Shown here: in pieces, positions 25,183 through 34,093 of the stretch
How the letters are laid out: each line of letters starts with the position of its first letter
Numbering within the stretch: position 1 is the stretch's first letter
NCBI GenBank assembly: GCA_003170315.1
Contig: PNAH01000020.1
Coordinates: 1-44,463, forward strand
Direction of reading: 5' to 3'
Length of the DNA stretch: 44,463 nt
DNA from: Acidimicrobiaceae bacterium
GTDB taxonomy: Bacteria; Actinomycetota; Acidimicrobiia; Acidimicrobiales; RAAP-2
The notes under the pieces: generated by a model
Databases searched by the model: none
Told to the model about the DNA's origin: nothing
Seen by the model: the letters and a program-made list of their open reading frames with translations, nothing else
Translations under genes and position numbers: made by a program

Positions 25183-25962
25183 CTACTCAACAAATAAATC
25201 TGGGCGACCCAATGACGGTGAGGAGGCTTCGGCGTGCACACGCGGCGGGATCCGACCGGCTCGTCGGGCCAGGAACCCGGCCTTCACCGCTTCACGGAGC
25301 GATTCGGCCATCATCACCGGGTCCAGCGCCCGGTTAATCGCCGACGCCGCGAGCACCCCGTCACAGCCCAGTTCCATGGCCAAGGCGGCGTCCGAAGCCG
25401 TTCCGACGCCGGCGTCGAGCAGGACCGGCACGCTCACTCGCGCACAGATCATCCCAATGGCGTGCGGGTTGCGCACGCCGAGTCCCGAGCCGATGGGTGA
25501 ACCGAGCGGCATCACCGCGACGCAACCGACCTGTTCGAGGCGCTGGGCGACAATGAGGTCATCGGAGGTGTAGGCCCAGACCTCGAAACCACTGCGGACC
25601 AGCTTCTCGGCGGCGGCCAAGGTCTCGGTCGTGTCGGGCAACAGGGTCACGTCGTCGCCGATTACTTCGAGCTTGACGGCGTTGGTGTCAAAGGCCTCTC
25701 GGGCCATTTCGGCGACTTTGACGGCCTCGGCCGCGCTGAAGCACCCGGCCGTGTTGGGCAGGAGCGAAAAGTTAAGGCGGCCCAGCAAGTCGTAGATCGA
25801 ACCCTTGACGTTCGGGTCGATGCGGCGCAGCGCCACCGTCGCGATGGACGCTTCCGAGGCGACCAGGGAAGCACCGAGAATCTCCATGGAACGAAACCCG
25901 CCGGTGCCCACGATCAGACGTGACGGCGAACTCAGCGAGCCGACTTGAAAGAGATCTCCCAC
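25183..25962 (-). CDS. thiG: Thiazole synthase
   Basis: This 259-residue TIM-barrel protein forms the thiazole ring of thiamine from deoxyxylulose phosphate, glycine-derived iminoglycine and the ThiS thiocarboxylate. The Schiff-base Lys97 in AVKLEVIGD, the N-terminal LIVGTGGF strand and the LLDAGVGTASDAALAMELGCDGVL stretch (phosphate binding) are present. The length is typical. ThiS, ThiF and ThiO are not in the window. It is divergent from thiD with only 47 bp between the genes, which leaves no room for a TPP riboswitch. Its downstream neighbour is the MerR-gcv operon. Confidence 0.94.
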   Translation of the reverse strand: MGDLFQVGSLSSPSRLIVGTGGFRSMEILGASLVASEASIATVALRRIDPNVKGSIYDLLGRLNFSLLPNTAGCFSAAEAVKVAEMAREAFDTNAVKLEVIGDDVTLLPDTTETLAAAEKLVRSGFEVWAYTSDDLIVAQRLEQVGCVAVMPLGSPIGSGLGVRNPHAIGMICARVSVPVLLDAGVGTASDAALAMELGCDGVLAASAINRALDPVMMAESLREAVKAGFLARRAGRIPPRVHAEASSPSLGRPDLFVE

Positions 25963-26009
25963 GACCTCATCGTACTGACCGTGGACGCCCCTTCATTAAG
26001 GTTGATCAA

Positions 26010-26831
26010 GTGCAACCCCTCACCGTTCTCACGATCGCGGGGTCGGACTCCGGTGGTGGGGCCGGAATTCAGGCCGACCTGCGCACGTTTTGCGCTTTCG
26101 AAGTGCACGCCACCACGGCGCTCACGGCCGTCACCGCCCAGAACACCGTGGGCGTGACGTCGGTGCAGAACGTCGATCCCCACGTGGTGGTTGCCCAGAT
26201 TCTCAGCGTCGTCGCCGACTTCGAGGTGAGCGCCGTTAAGACGGGCATGTTGGCGCAACCGGCGACCGTGGTGAAGGTGGCCGAACTCGCGAGCGAAGGA
26301 TTACTCCCCCACCTCGTGGTCGATCCGGTCCTGGTCACATCGACCGGGCATCCGCTCATGGACGACGGCGGGGTCGACGCCTACCGCGAGGCCTTGTTGA
26401 CCCACGCCGAAGTCGTGACGCCGAACCTGCGCGAGGCCGCGATGCTCTGCGGGGTCGACCTGCACGACGTCAAGAATCACGACGACATGGTCGCGCTGGC
26501 GCGCCAGTTGCTCGGTTTCGGTCCGACCTGGGCGCTCGTCAAGGGCGGACACTTCGCCGAACATTCGCTCACCGAGCGCCGCGCCCCCGATATCTTGGTC
26601 GGTCGTGACGATGTCTTCATCTTCGACGCCGCGCGCGTCGCGACCACCAACGATCACGGGACCGGCTGTTCATTGTCGGCCGCCATCTGCGCCGGACTCG
26701 CCCTCGGGCGGACGATACCCGACGCCGCGCGCGACGCCAAATCCTTCGTACTGGCCGCGCTCACCAGCGCCGCGGATTGGAAGCTCGGTCGTGGTCGCGG
26801 ACCGATTGACCACTTGGGTTGGGGCGAATGA
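26010..26831 (+). CDS. thiD: Hydroxymethylpyrimidine/phosphomethylpyrimidine kinase
   Basis: This 273-residue ribokinase-fold enzyme phosphorylates HMP and then HMP phosphate for thiamine synthesis. AGSDSGGGAGIQADLRTF is the classic N-terminal substrate motif, and DHGTGCSLSAAICAGLALG carries the GTGC anion-hole and base region. The GTG start at 26010 is chosen because AAGG lies upstream; the longer frame to 25920 runs into thiG. The stop overlaps the ATG of the next gene (ATGA). Confidence 0.94.
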   Translation: MQPLTVLTIAGSDSGGGAGIQADLRTFCAFEVHATTALTAVTAQNTVGVTSVQNVDPHVVVAQILSVVADFEVSAVKTGMLAQPATVVKVAELASEGLLPHLVVDPVLVTSTGHPLMDDGGVDAYREALLTHAEVVTPNLREAAMLCGVDLHDVKNHDDMVALARQLLGFGPTWALVKGGHFAEHSLTERRAPDILVGRDDVFIFDAARVATTNDHGTGCSLSAAICAGLALGRTIPDAARDAKSFVLAALTSAADWKLGRGRGPIDHLGWGE

Positions 26832-27388
26832 GCGACGAGCCGCGCGCTCCGCTGACGACGACCACGAGTATCTGGCCCGCGGCGGGCGTGCTGATCTTCG
26901 CCGTCGTCGTGCTTCTGGTCTTCATGCTGGTCAATCTCATCTCCGATCAGGGCGTGACGTCCACCGCGACCACGCTCCCCGTCGTCGTCGGCGGCCTGGC
27001 CAAGGCGCCGTCATCGGCCGTCCTGGACTACTGCACCAGTGCCTCGGAGATCCCGTCGAACATCAACGACGTGTTCCTGGTGCCCGACGGCACGACGAGT
27101 GCGTCGTCGGGCAATATCCCCAACGCCGGCGCCGGCGACTTCGACTGTTACCAGCCGCTCGTCACGACCGCGAACGGCGCGTCACTCCTGAAGTTCTACA
27201 AGACCCAACTCGAGGTTCGCGGTTGGGCTCTCTTCTCCCAAGGGTCGAGCAAGGGTTCGCCCCAGTCGCTCTTCCAAAAGGCCGGCAACGACGGCTTCTA
27301 CTGGGTCGTCGGCATCACGGTCACGAGGTCTTCGAACCACCTCGTGCATTGGACCTTCCGGATCTATCAGAACTCCGAAACAGTCTGA
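26828..27388 (+). CDS. Membrane-anchored exported protein of unknown function
   Basis: This 186-residue protein has a short cytoplasmic N-terminus, one transmembrane segment (about residues 14-37, AAGVLIFAVVVLLVFMLVNLI), and then an extracytoplasmic domain with two Cys residues that could pair (in DYCTSAS and FDCYQPL). I do not recognise the domain. It overlaps the thiD stop by 4 bp, and its C-terminus overlaps the convergent membrane protein gene by 22 bp. The link to thiamine synthesis is only positional. Confidence 0.75.
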   Translation: MSDEPRAPLTTTTSIWPAAGVLIFAVVVLLVFMLVNLISDQGVTSTATTLPVVVGGLAKAPSSAVLDYCTSASEIPSNINDVFLVPDGTTSASSGNIPNAGAGDFDCYQPLVTTANGASLLKFYKTQLEVRGWALFSQGSSKGSPQSLFQKAGNDGFYWVVGITVTRSSNHLVHWTFRIYQNSETV

Positions 27389-28641
27389 ACCAGTTCCCTC
27401 GTTGGAATGACCGCTTCCTTGCACGCCCAGGACCAGAGCGCGAAGTTGAGCGGGTAGATCACGTAGCCGATGCGCGTCGCCGACGAGACGCACATCATGG
27501 CGAGGAAGACCAGGCTCAGGATCGCCAGCACTTGTGACAGGTTGAGCGGCCAATGATGTCGCAGGTATTTCGCCATGAAATAACCCCCGACGAGGAACGT
27601 CACCGGCGCCAGGATGTGGCCGGCCGGTGCCCAGAGCGTCGTCAAGATGTGTCCCGGCAACGCGCTGGCGGCCGGTGAGGTGACGCTGGTGAGCCCGAGG
27701 GGAAAGGCGAAGACGTTCGACATGAACGCCCAAGGGGCGCGTATCGCGAAGGGGGTGACCGTCACGACAACGATGGCGCAGACCCAAGCGGCGATTCGCT
27801 TCCAGGCCGACCGGTTCCTCGAGTCGTGCGCGACGAGCAACGCGCCGAAAGCCATGGGCCACGCCGTCAGCTTCATCGCGGCCGCCAAGCCGAGACTGAT
27901 CCCCGCGAAGTTGTTCTGTCGTCGTTGCAGCGCCACTACTCCGAGCAACGTGAGCGCGAGAATTGGCATGTCGTCGCCACCGGTCGAGAGGAACAACGCG
28001 CCTATCGGCAGCGCCAGGAGAAACTGCGCGACCCGGATCTTCTTCTTCGTCGACGATCGCAACAGAGCGAGCGCCAGCGCGCTCGCCAACAACGTGAGGA
28101 GCGACATGGCGATTCGCGGGTCGGTCAGGCCCCTGCCCTTGTGGGTCTCGGCCGACGGAAGGCCGAAGATTCCCATGAGCGGAAAGTAGGGGAAGAACGA
28201 CTCGTAGGCGGGAATGCCCGCGATCGGATTTATCAAGATGCCGTGCTTGTCGTAGGACGGGTAGAGGTTGCGGTCCTTGCTGAGGTTCTGGCCGGCGCGT
28301 TGAATCACGCCAATTTCCGGCTGGGCCACCCTCCAGCGCGCTTCGAGTCCAAGCGGGATGGCGACCGAGCCGAGCAACACCAGCGCGAGCAACGCCATTC
28401 GTACCATCGAGAGGTGCCGGAACCTCACTCGGCGCAACTCGAAGGCAATGAAGGCGCACAGCGCGTACGGACCGAAGGCGAGATACCCCCACTGCCACTG
28501 CGCGCCCTCATGCGAGGTCATGCCCAGACCGAGGGCGAAGACGGCCGAGAGACCGTAGAGCAATGCGTCGCTACTCAGTCCCGGAAGCGCTCCCCACCAT
28601 GTCACGCAGCGGGTGCGCGCGAATGAGCCCCGCGTCAGCAT
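27367..28641 (-). CDS. Polytopic membrane protein, GT87-like (DUF2029)
   Basis: This 424-residue protein has about ten hydrophobic segments. The loop with YESFFPYFPLMGI after the second or third segment and the later GISLGLAAAMKLTAWPM motif resemble the GT87/DUF2029 family of polyprenyl-phosphate-dependent mannosyltransferases of actinobacteria. These enzymes build lipoglycans or mannans at the outer face of the membrane. The acidic residues expected in the first periplasmic loop are less clear, so the enzyme class is tentative. Its 3' end overlaps the opposing exported-protein gene by 22 bp. Confidence 0.68.
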   Translation of the reverse strand: MLTRGSFARTRCVTWWGALPGLSSDALLYGLSAVFALGLGMTSHEGAQWQWGYLAFGPYALCAFIAFELRRVRFRHLSMVRMALLALVLLGSVAIPLGLEARWRVAQPEIGVIQRAGQNLSKDRNLYPSYDKHGILINPIAGIPAYESFFPYFPLMGIFGLPSAETHKGRGLTDPRIAMSLLTLLASALALALLRSSTKKKIRVAQFLLALPIGALFLSTGGDDMPILALTLLGVVALQRRQNNFAGISLGLAAAMKLTAWPMAFGALLVAHDSRNRSAWKRIAAWVCAIVVVTVTPFAIRAPWAFMSNVFAFPLGLTSVTSPAASALPGHILTTLWAPAGHILAPVTFLVGGYFMAKYLRHHWPLNLSQVLAILSLVFLAMMCVSSATRIGYVIYPLNFALWSWACKEAVIPTRELVQTVSEF

Positions 28642-28683
28642 GGGGCCAATTGTATCTACCGTCGCGATTTCGAACTGACCTTT

Positions 28684-29475
28684 CTAGTCCTCTAAAACCG
28701 GTCTGTAGCGGCGCATTGGAGCAAACGTGACCGGTGGCAATTTGGCGCTGAGGAAATGATCAATGATCCGCACGCACTCCTTGGTTCGCTCCTTCAGGAG
28801 CATGTGCGACGAACCGGGCACGATCGACAGTTGACCCTGGGGAATCGCCTCGTACATGGAGCAGGTATGCATCAGTGTGGCAACATCGTCATCGCCGGCC
28901 ATCACCAACACCGGCACCGCAATCGTGGCGAGGTCCTTCACCGTCAGGTTCGGTTGGGAAAATGTCATGATCCGCGTCTTCTCCTCCACCACTCGAGCGC
29001 GGTCCGGACCGTCGGGAGAGTTGTCACCGAAGCGCTGCGCCCACTCCGCGAAGTCGTCGCCCTCGAGGTCAAAGGTCGGCAACGGCAGCAGCCCTTCGAA
29101 GTGGTAGTTCGCGCCGACGGCGACCACTCGGCGAAGGAGGTCCGGCCGACGCATCGCCACCAGCAACGCGACGTTGCCGCCGTCACTGTGACCGATCACG
29201 TGAACTCGTCGCTTCAAGTGCTCAATGAAGGCGATGGTCTCGGTCGCCATCGCGTCATAGGAGAACGGCTCGTCGGTATCTCCCGTTCGCCCGTGACCAC
29301 GCCGGTCGAAGGCGGCCACGCGATATCGCTTCGCGAGCGACGGTCCGATCGACTTGAGCAGGCTGGCGCCGCTGCTCATCCCGCCGTGTAAGAGGAGCAC
29401 CGTCGGACCTTTTCCTTTGGGTAGTCGGGCCCAGGTCGGATGGCCCTGCAAGGAGATCGTCGTCACCTCCGTCAT
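28684..29475 (-). CDS. Alpha/beta-fold hydrolase
   Basis: This 263-residue protein has the oxyanion-hole segment LLLHGGMSSG, the DRRGHGRTG turn after strand 4 and the nucleophile elbow GHSDGGN with Ser97. The acid (MAGDDD region) and the catalytic His (GSSHMLLKER) follow in the expected order. This is a typical esterase or epoxide/acyl hydrolase fold. No signal peptide is visible, so it is probably cytoplasmic. It diverges from the reductase at 29523 with 47 bp between the starts. The substrate is unknown. Confidence 0.88.
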   Translation of the reverse strand: MTEVTTISLQGHPTWARLPKGKGPTVLLLHGGMSSGASLLKSIGPSLAKRYRVAAFDRRGHGRTGDTDEPFSYDAMATETIAFIEHLKRRVHVIGHSDGGNVALLVAMRRPDLLRRVVAVGANYHFEGLLPLPTFDLEGDDFAEWAQRFGDNSPDGPDRARVVEEKTRIMTFSQPNLTVKDLATIAVPVLVMAGDDDVATLMHTCSMYEAIPQGQLSIVPGSSHMLLKERTKECVRIIDHFLSAKLPPVTFAPMRRYRPVLED

Positions 29476-29522
29476 GGTAGGCGTCGCGCGAGCACCGCTC
29501 CCTCGGGCCGTAGTGTGGCTGC

Positions 29523-30509
29523 GTGCGCGCGTTCGTAGTGTCCGAAATCGACGACACCCTGTCGATGGGTGTTCGCGAATTTGAGGCAGTCGCGTCGGAC
29601 GCGAACGACATCCTTGTCGCGGTGGACTACAGCGGCGTGAACTTTAAGGACGCCATGGTCGCGGCACCCAAGAGTCGAGTCCGGCGCATCGCGTCCCTCG
29701 TCGGTGGTGTCGACGCCGCCGGCACCGTGATGCACTCGACCGACCCAGCGTTCCCCGAAGGCACGCGAGTCGCGGTACACGGCGGAGGACTCGGCGTCGC
29801 GCGCGATGGGGGCTTTGCGCAGTTCATCTACTCCCCCGCGAACTACGTCACGGCACTTCCGGACTCGATTTCGACGCGGACGGCGATGATCATCGGCACC
29901 GCCGGTTTCACCGCGATGGAGAGTCTGCTGGCGCTCGAAGACCGGGGTCTCGAGGCGGGATCCGAGGTACTGGTCACCGGCGCGACCGGCGGCGTCGGCT
30001 CTCACGCTGTGGCCCTGCTCGCTGCGAGCGGCTACCGACCCGTGGCCTCGACCGGTTCACCGTCGGCGTCGGCGTGGCTGCTCGAGCGCGGTGCAGTTCG
30101 CGTCATCGGCCGTGACGACGTGGCGGACAACCCGGGACGAGTGCTGGCGAGCGAGACGTGGGCCGGCGCGATCGACTGCGTCGGCGGTGACACGCTCGCT
30201 CAAATCCTTCGTTCGCTTCGCTACGGTGGCGCGGTCGCGGCGAGCGGCCTCGTGGGAAGCGCCGAGTTGTCGACGACGGTCTATCCCTTCATCACTCGTT
30301 CCGTCGCCCTGTTGGGCATCGACTCCGTCGAAGCTACGAAATCTACCCGCCTGCGGGTCTGGTCGGCCCTCGGGGCGATTGCGGCACGGGTCGATTTCGA
30401 AGCACTCGTCGATCGCGAAGTGGACCTCGAAGAATTGACTCCGGCATTCGATGACCTTCGCCACGGAAACACCCGAGGCCGGATTCTCGTGAATCCCACC
30501 CCGGGTTAA
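29523..30509 (+). CDS. Zinc-free quinone/acryloyl-CoA-type reductase (YhdH/AcuI family)
   Basis: This 328-residue medium-chain reductase lacks the Zn-ligand Cys residues of alcohol dehydrogenases. SGVNFKDAM and IIGTAGFTAMESL are typical of the YhdH/YhfP/AcuI branch. The NADPH-binding loop is VTGATGGVGSHAVALLAASGY. AcuI reduces acryloyl-CoA to propionyl-CoA; other members reduce quinones or enoyl compounds. The start is GTG. The gene converges on the APC permease (14 bp between stops). Confidence 0.87.
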   Translation: MRAFVVSEIDDTLSMGVREFEAVASDANDILVAVDYSGVNFKDAMVAAPKSRVRRIASLVGGVDAAGTVMHSTDPAFPEGTRVAVHGGGLGVARDGGFAQFIYSPANYVTALPDSISTRTAMIIGTAGFTAMESLLALEDRGLEAGSEVLVTGATGGVGSHAVALLAASGYRPVASTGSPSASAWLLERGAVRVIGRDDVADNPGRVLASETWAGAIDCVGGDTLAQILRSLRYGGAVAASGLVGSAELSTTVYPFITRSVALLGIDSVEATKSTRLRVWSALGAIAARVDFEALVDREVDLEELTPAFDDLRHGNTRGRILVNPTPG

Positions 30510-30523
30510 TACTTTCGGACGAA

Positions 30524-32011
30524 CTACTCGTCGGCGACGATCGATCCGACGCGTTCGCCCAGACCGGGATCACGCGCCACGAGCACCGACGCGTAGATGA
30601 AGGCCACCACGATGAAGCCGCCGGCCACCCACGGGTACCAGTTGTACGGAGGAACTGGTGGATTCGGTCGGGCGAGGTAGTAGAGCGGCACGCCAATCAA
30701 GAGGAATCCGATGGCCGGTAACACGGCGTGTCGGAACGGGTTGTAGAGCTCCGGGTGGAAACGCTTGTAATAAAACGGTAGCGCCAAATTACTGAGCGCG
30801 TAAACCACGAGGACCAGTATCGTGCCGAAGGTTGAAGACTCGAAGAAGAAGTTCGTAGCGCTCATCGACGCCGAGTTGGCGGCCGAACCGGTGATGTGGA
30901 GAAGTCCCCATACGCCGATGAGTGTCAGGGCGATTCCCAGGAACACGAAGAGCGCGTTGATGGGTGTTCGACGGGTGTCATGGACCTTGCCGATGAATTT
31001 GGGCAGTAAGCCTTCACGTCCGGCGTTGAAGATCAATCGAGCTTGCGAGTTCGTTCCGGCGATCAGGGCGCCCAACGTGGACGTCATGCCCGCGAGCAAG
31101 GCGAAGAACAGCGCCGCACCGAGGACACCTTTGGCTACGGAGACGAAGGGAATGGCGGCACTGGTCAGATTCGCCACGTTGTTCTTGAATCCCACGACCG
31201 TCGCAAAGGCGAACAGGACGTAGGCGACCAACATGATGAGCGCTGAGGTGAAGACCGCCCTCGGAATGTTTTTGCGCGGATTGTCGGTCTCTTCGGCAAG
31301 GGCCGCGGAGTTCTCCCACCCGATGAAGAGATAGATCGCCAGCGGGAAACCCGCGGCCAGACCGCTGAAACCGTTGTGTATGTTCTTGGGCTCGAAAGGT
31401 CGGAAGGTGATCGAACTGTGGAACTTGATCAACGCTACGACGCTCACGACGATCAGAATGACCATCTCGAACGCGAAGAAAATGCCCGCAATTCGAGTGG
31501 AGATAGAGATTCCGCGAATCATCATGAACACGGCGAACGCCAGGAAGATCAGCGTCCAAAAGATCCACGGCACGTTCTCGAGACCCGAGACGTTGTAGTT
31601 CTTCAAGATGATCTGGAAGAACCCACCAACGATGGCGACGACCGACGACATGGCGACGATGTAGCCCGCACCGACCATCAGCGCGGTCGTCACCGCCGTG
31701 CGTCCGCCAAAGGTCTTGCCGATGAACGAGATGAAGCCGCCGGTCGACGGCAGCACCTTGCAGAACTCCGAAAGGGTGTTACCGAGAAAGAGGATCGCGA
31801 CGCCGGCCAGAATGATAGTCAACGGCGAGGCCAATCCGGCCGTGTAGGCCAGGTAGCCGAAGCCGAAGTAGAAGCTCATCGCCGGCCCGATGTTGGCCAT
31901 GGTCGCCGCGGCGATATCCAACGGACCTAGTTGACCTTTGCGAAGCCGATCGTGACCACCGAGTTCCGGTTGCTTGGCCCCCAGATAGTCGGCACTTATG
32001 GCGTCAGTCAT
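30524..32011 (-). CDS. APC-family amino-acid permease
   Basis: This 495-residue protein has about 12 transmembrane segments, with the N-terminal AATMANIGPAMSFYFGFGYL segment and GWENSAALAEETDNPRKNIPRAV, which is a hallmark of the amino acid-polyamine-organocation superfamily. It would take up an amino acid or amine. The start at 32011 is chosen because GGGGGAAG precedes it; the version starting at 32065 adds a charged tail without support. No catabolic gene is next to it, and the substrate is open. Confidence 0.88.
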   Translation of the reverse strand: MTDAISADYLGAKQPELGGHDRLRKGQLGPLDIAAATMANIGPAMSFYFGFGYLAYTAGLASPLTIILAGVAILFLGNTLSEFCKVLPSTGGFISFIGKTFGGRTAVTTALMVGAGYIVAMSSVVAIVGGFFQIILKNYNVSGLENVPWIFWTLIFLAFAVFMMIRGISISTRIAGIFFAFEMVILIVVSVVALIKFHSSITFRPFEPKNIHNGFSGLAAGFPLAIYLFIGWENSAALAEETDNPRKNIPRAVFTSALIMLVAYVLFAFATVVGFKNNVANLTSAAIPFVSVAKGVLGAALFFALLAGMTSTLGALIAGTNSQARLIFNAGREGLLPKFIGKVHDTRRTPINALFVFLGIALTLIGVWGLLHITGSAANSASMSATNFFFESSTFGTILVLVVYALSNLALPFYYKRFHPELYNPFRHAVLPAIGFLLIGVPLYYLARPNPPVPPYNWYPWVAGGFIVVAFIYASVLVARDPGLGERVGSIVADE

Positions 32012-32145
32012 TCTTCCCCCAATATCCCTGTCGAGCCGGGTAACGATCCGCTCGACCATCGTCAACGTTGACGCTTACGAACGAATGTAGTGGAACCTCG
32101 AGGGTCGTGAAGAGCGCTCTTTTTACGACCCGTCAGTAACGCGAC

Positions 32146-32748
32146 TTAGTAGAAGGGACTAACCCAGATCTTGCCGTTGTCACAGGGTTGAACGGGATAG
32201 GACGGCGTGACGGGCAAGGACGATCCGCCGGTGGCGAACTGCACGCTGATGGTGACCGCGTTGTCACAGACCGTATTGGCGGTTTGCACGCTGGAGTACG
32301 CCAAGGAGAAGTTGGTAACGGAGCCGTTGGTCAGCGTCAGCGCGACGGGTTGGTCGTTGGCCTTGGAGGCGGTGAATTGGATCGCGTTGTTATTCCCGGT
32401 CTGGTCGACCAGATTCAAGGGCAGAACCGCGCCGGTCTTGTCCTGCAGCGTCAGAATCGGCCAGCCCTTGATCGAACAGGCTCCGGGCGTGGCCTTGGTC
32501 AGCGTGACGCTCGCGTAGACCGTGCCGGCCGCTCCCTCTCCCTGATTGAACACGCCCGAAAAGGCACTGCCCTGACAGGTCGGTGCCCCCACGGCCGCTG
32601 TCGTCGTGGGGGCTGAATTAATGGTCGTGGTCGTCACGGGAACGCCCGTCGTCGTGGTGCTGGAGGTGGAATCGATGACGTGTCGACTCACCGTGATGAT
32701 CACTACGAAGGCGACGAAAATGGCAATCGAAATCGCACCACGTCTCAC
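32146..32748 (-). CDS. Exported DUF4232-like protein
   Basis: This 200-residue protein has one N-terminal hydrophobic segment (about residues 5-22), a Thr-rich linker of about 30 residues, and a beta-rich domain with Cys residues in APTCQG, GACSIKGWP, NTVCDNAV and VQPCDNG, suggesting two disulfides. The GWP motif after the second Cys is characteristic of the actinobacterial DUF4232 family, which is exported and of unknown function. The GTG start overlaps the DUF151 stop by 4 bp (GTGA), so the two may be translated together. Confidence 0.78.
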   Translation of the reverse strand: MRRGAISIAIFVAFVVIITVSRHVIDSTSSTTTTGVPVTTTTINSAPTTTAAVGAPTCQGSAFSGVFNQGEGAAGTVYASVTLTKATPGACSIKGWPILTLQDKTGAVLPLNLVDQTGNNNAIQFTASKANDQPVALTLTNGSVTNFSLAYSSVQTANTVCDNAVTISVQFATGGSSLPVTPSYPVQPCDNGKIWVSPFY

Positions 32749-33263
32749 TGACCAAAGTCCTCGGGCCGAATCGTGTCGAGGAACTCTCTCAATTCGGCGA
32801 CCAGATCCGCTTCGTTCGGAGCGTCAGTGTCATCCCCGTCATCTTCGTCGTCGTCGAGGTCGAGCTCCATGACGCGGCCTTCGGCCGCCATCAACTCGTC
32901 GTTCACGAGAATCGGTGCGCCCACGCGAAGCGCCAGGGCGACCGCGTCACTGGGACGTGCACTCACGTTGATCTCGTCGCGATCGCGAAGCAGTCGAAGA
33001 TTCGCGTAGAAGGTGTTGTCGCGAAGTTCCGTGATCTCGGCGGCGAAGAGTTGTGCGCCGAGCGCGACGATGACATTCCCGAGGAGATCGTGCGACATCG
33101 GTCGCGGAGCCTTCACACCCTGGAGGGCGTAGGCGATGGCGGCGGCTTCGGGTGCCCCGATGAAGATCGGTAGTACCCGCGAACCGGTCACCTCTTCCAG
33201 CAGGAGAAGAGGGGTCGAGGATCCCACGTCGACGCGCACCGCCCGAAGGACCACTTCAACCAT
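32745..33263 (-). CDS. DUF151 (bifunctional nuclease family) protein
   Basis: This 172-residue protein has LPIFIGAPEAAAIAYALQG, a very conserved DUF151 segment, and RPSDAVALALRVGAPI near the C-terminal half. A strongly acidic tail follows (Asp/Glu-rich around residues 135-155). The plant homologue has been described as having nuclease activity, but the role in bacteria is not clear. In mycobacteria (Rv1829) and corynebacteria it also sits next to a MerR gene and a GarA/OdhI gene, and this order is conserved here. Confidence 0.9.
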   Translation of the reverse strand: MVEVVLRAVRVDVGSSTPLLLLEEVTGSRVLPIFIGAPEAAAIAYALQGVKAPRPMSHDLLGNVIVALGAQLFAAEITELRDNTFYANLRLLRDRDEINVSARPSDAVALALRVGAPILVNDELMAAEGRVMELDLDDDEDDGDDTDAPNEADLVAELREFLDTIRPEDFGQ

Positions 33264-33301
33264 GTCCTGAGCCTAGACCGAGAGCGGTCGAAAATTTACG
33301 T

Positions 33302-34093
33302 CTAGCGACCGAGGTAGTCCTGTAGTGAACGTTCGTAGAGCACCGAGCGCAACGACGCGACCTCGGCGGCCAGTTCCACCGTGACGCCGCGGGCCTGTTC
33401 GCCGGAGAGCCCACTCCCCTTCGAATGCAGCGGTGACGATAGGTCGTCAATCAATCCGATCTCGCGCTCGGCGACGCGACGAAGTGAACCGAGCAGCCGT
33501 ACGTCGACCCCGCGTTCGAGGAGGATAACGGCGACCGCGGCCACTCGCAGGTCGAATTCGGTATACGCAATCTCGTTGCCGAGCAACACCGGCGCGAGAA
33601 GACCGAGCGCATGGAGCTGCGTCACCACCGCCAACGCCAGTCCCGTCGCGCCCAAGAACTCCGCCGTGGTCAAATAGTGCTGATCACTCGAGACCGTGGC
33701 GTCAACGCTCTCGGGCACGACCGTGAGCACGGGACGCGACGTCACCGCGGGCGGCACGGGCGGCGCGGGAATCGAAATGACGTTCGAGACCGCTTCACGG
33801 GCGGCGTGACGGGGACTCGACGGCACCGGCACGTCGCGCAAGAGACCTTGCTCGATCAAACGCAGTCGCACGACACGCAGCGGCACGAACTCCTCTTGGG
33901 CCAGACGAATCGCTTCGCGCAAGCACTCGATGTCGCGCTCGGAGTACAGGCGATAGCCCTTGCGACTACGACTCGGCTGAACCAGACCCTTGTCTTCGTA
34001 GTAGCGAATCTTGGAGAGTTCAATATCAGGGAAGTACTTTCGGAGTTGAGCGTGTACCTCTCCAATGCGCATTATTCCCTGGTTGCCGCTCAT
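33302..34093 (-). CDS. FtsR-type MerR-family regulator
   Basis: This 263-residue protein has an N-terminal MerR winged helix (LSKIRYYEDKGLVQPSRSRKGYRLY) and a second HTH-like region (YLTTAEFLGATGLALAVVTQLHALGLL), separated by a Pro-rich linker. The double layout matches mycobacterial Rv1828 and corynebacterial FtsR (a regulator of ftsZ), which also lie beside the GarA/OdhI gene. The start at 34093 overlaps the stop of the FHA gene as ATGA, with GGGAGG upstream; the alternative start at 34108 is unlikely. Target promoters are not visible. Confidence 0.88.
   Translation of the reverse strand: MSGNQGIMRIGEVHAQLRKYFPDIELSKIRYYEDKGLVQPSRSRKGYRLYSERDIECLREAIRLAQEEFVPLRVVRLRLIEQGLLRDVPVPSSPRHAAREAVSNVISIPAPPVPPAVTSRPVLTVVPESVDATVSSDQHYLTTAEFLGATGLALAVVTQLHALGLLAPVLLGNEIAYTEFDLRVAAVAVILLERGVDVRLLGSLRRVAEREIGLIDDLSSPLHSKGSGLSGEQARGVTVELAAEVASLRSVLYERSLQDYLGR

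Noticed and set aside
25963..26009. TPP riboswitch between thiG and thiD
   Set aside because: The space is only 47 bp and no conserved riboswitch core is visible.
27182..28498. Long frame inside the GT87-like gene, Arg/Gly-rich
   Set aside because: The correct frame has membrane segments and family motifs; this one is low-complexity shadow.
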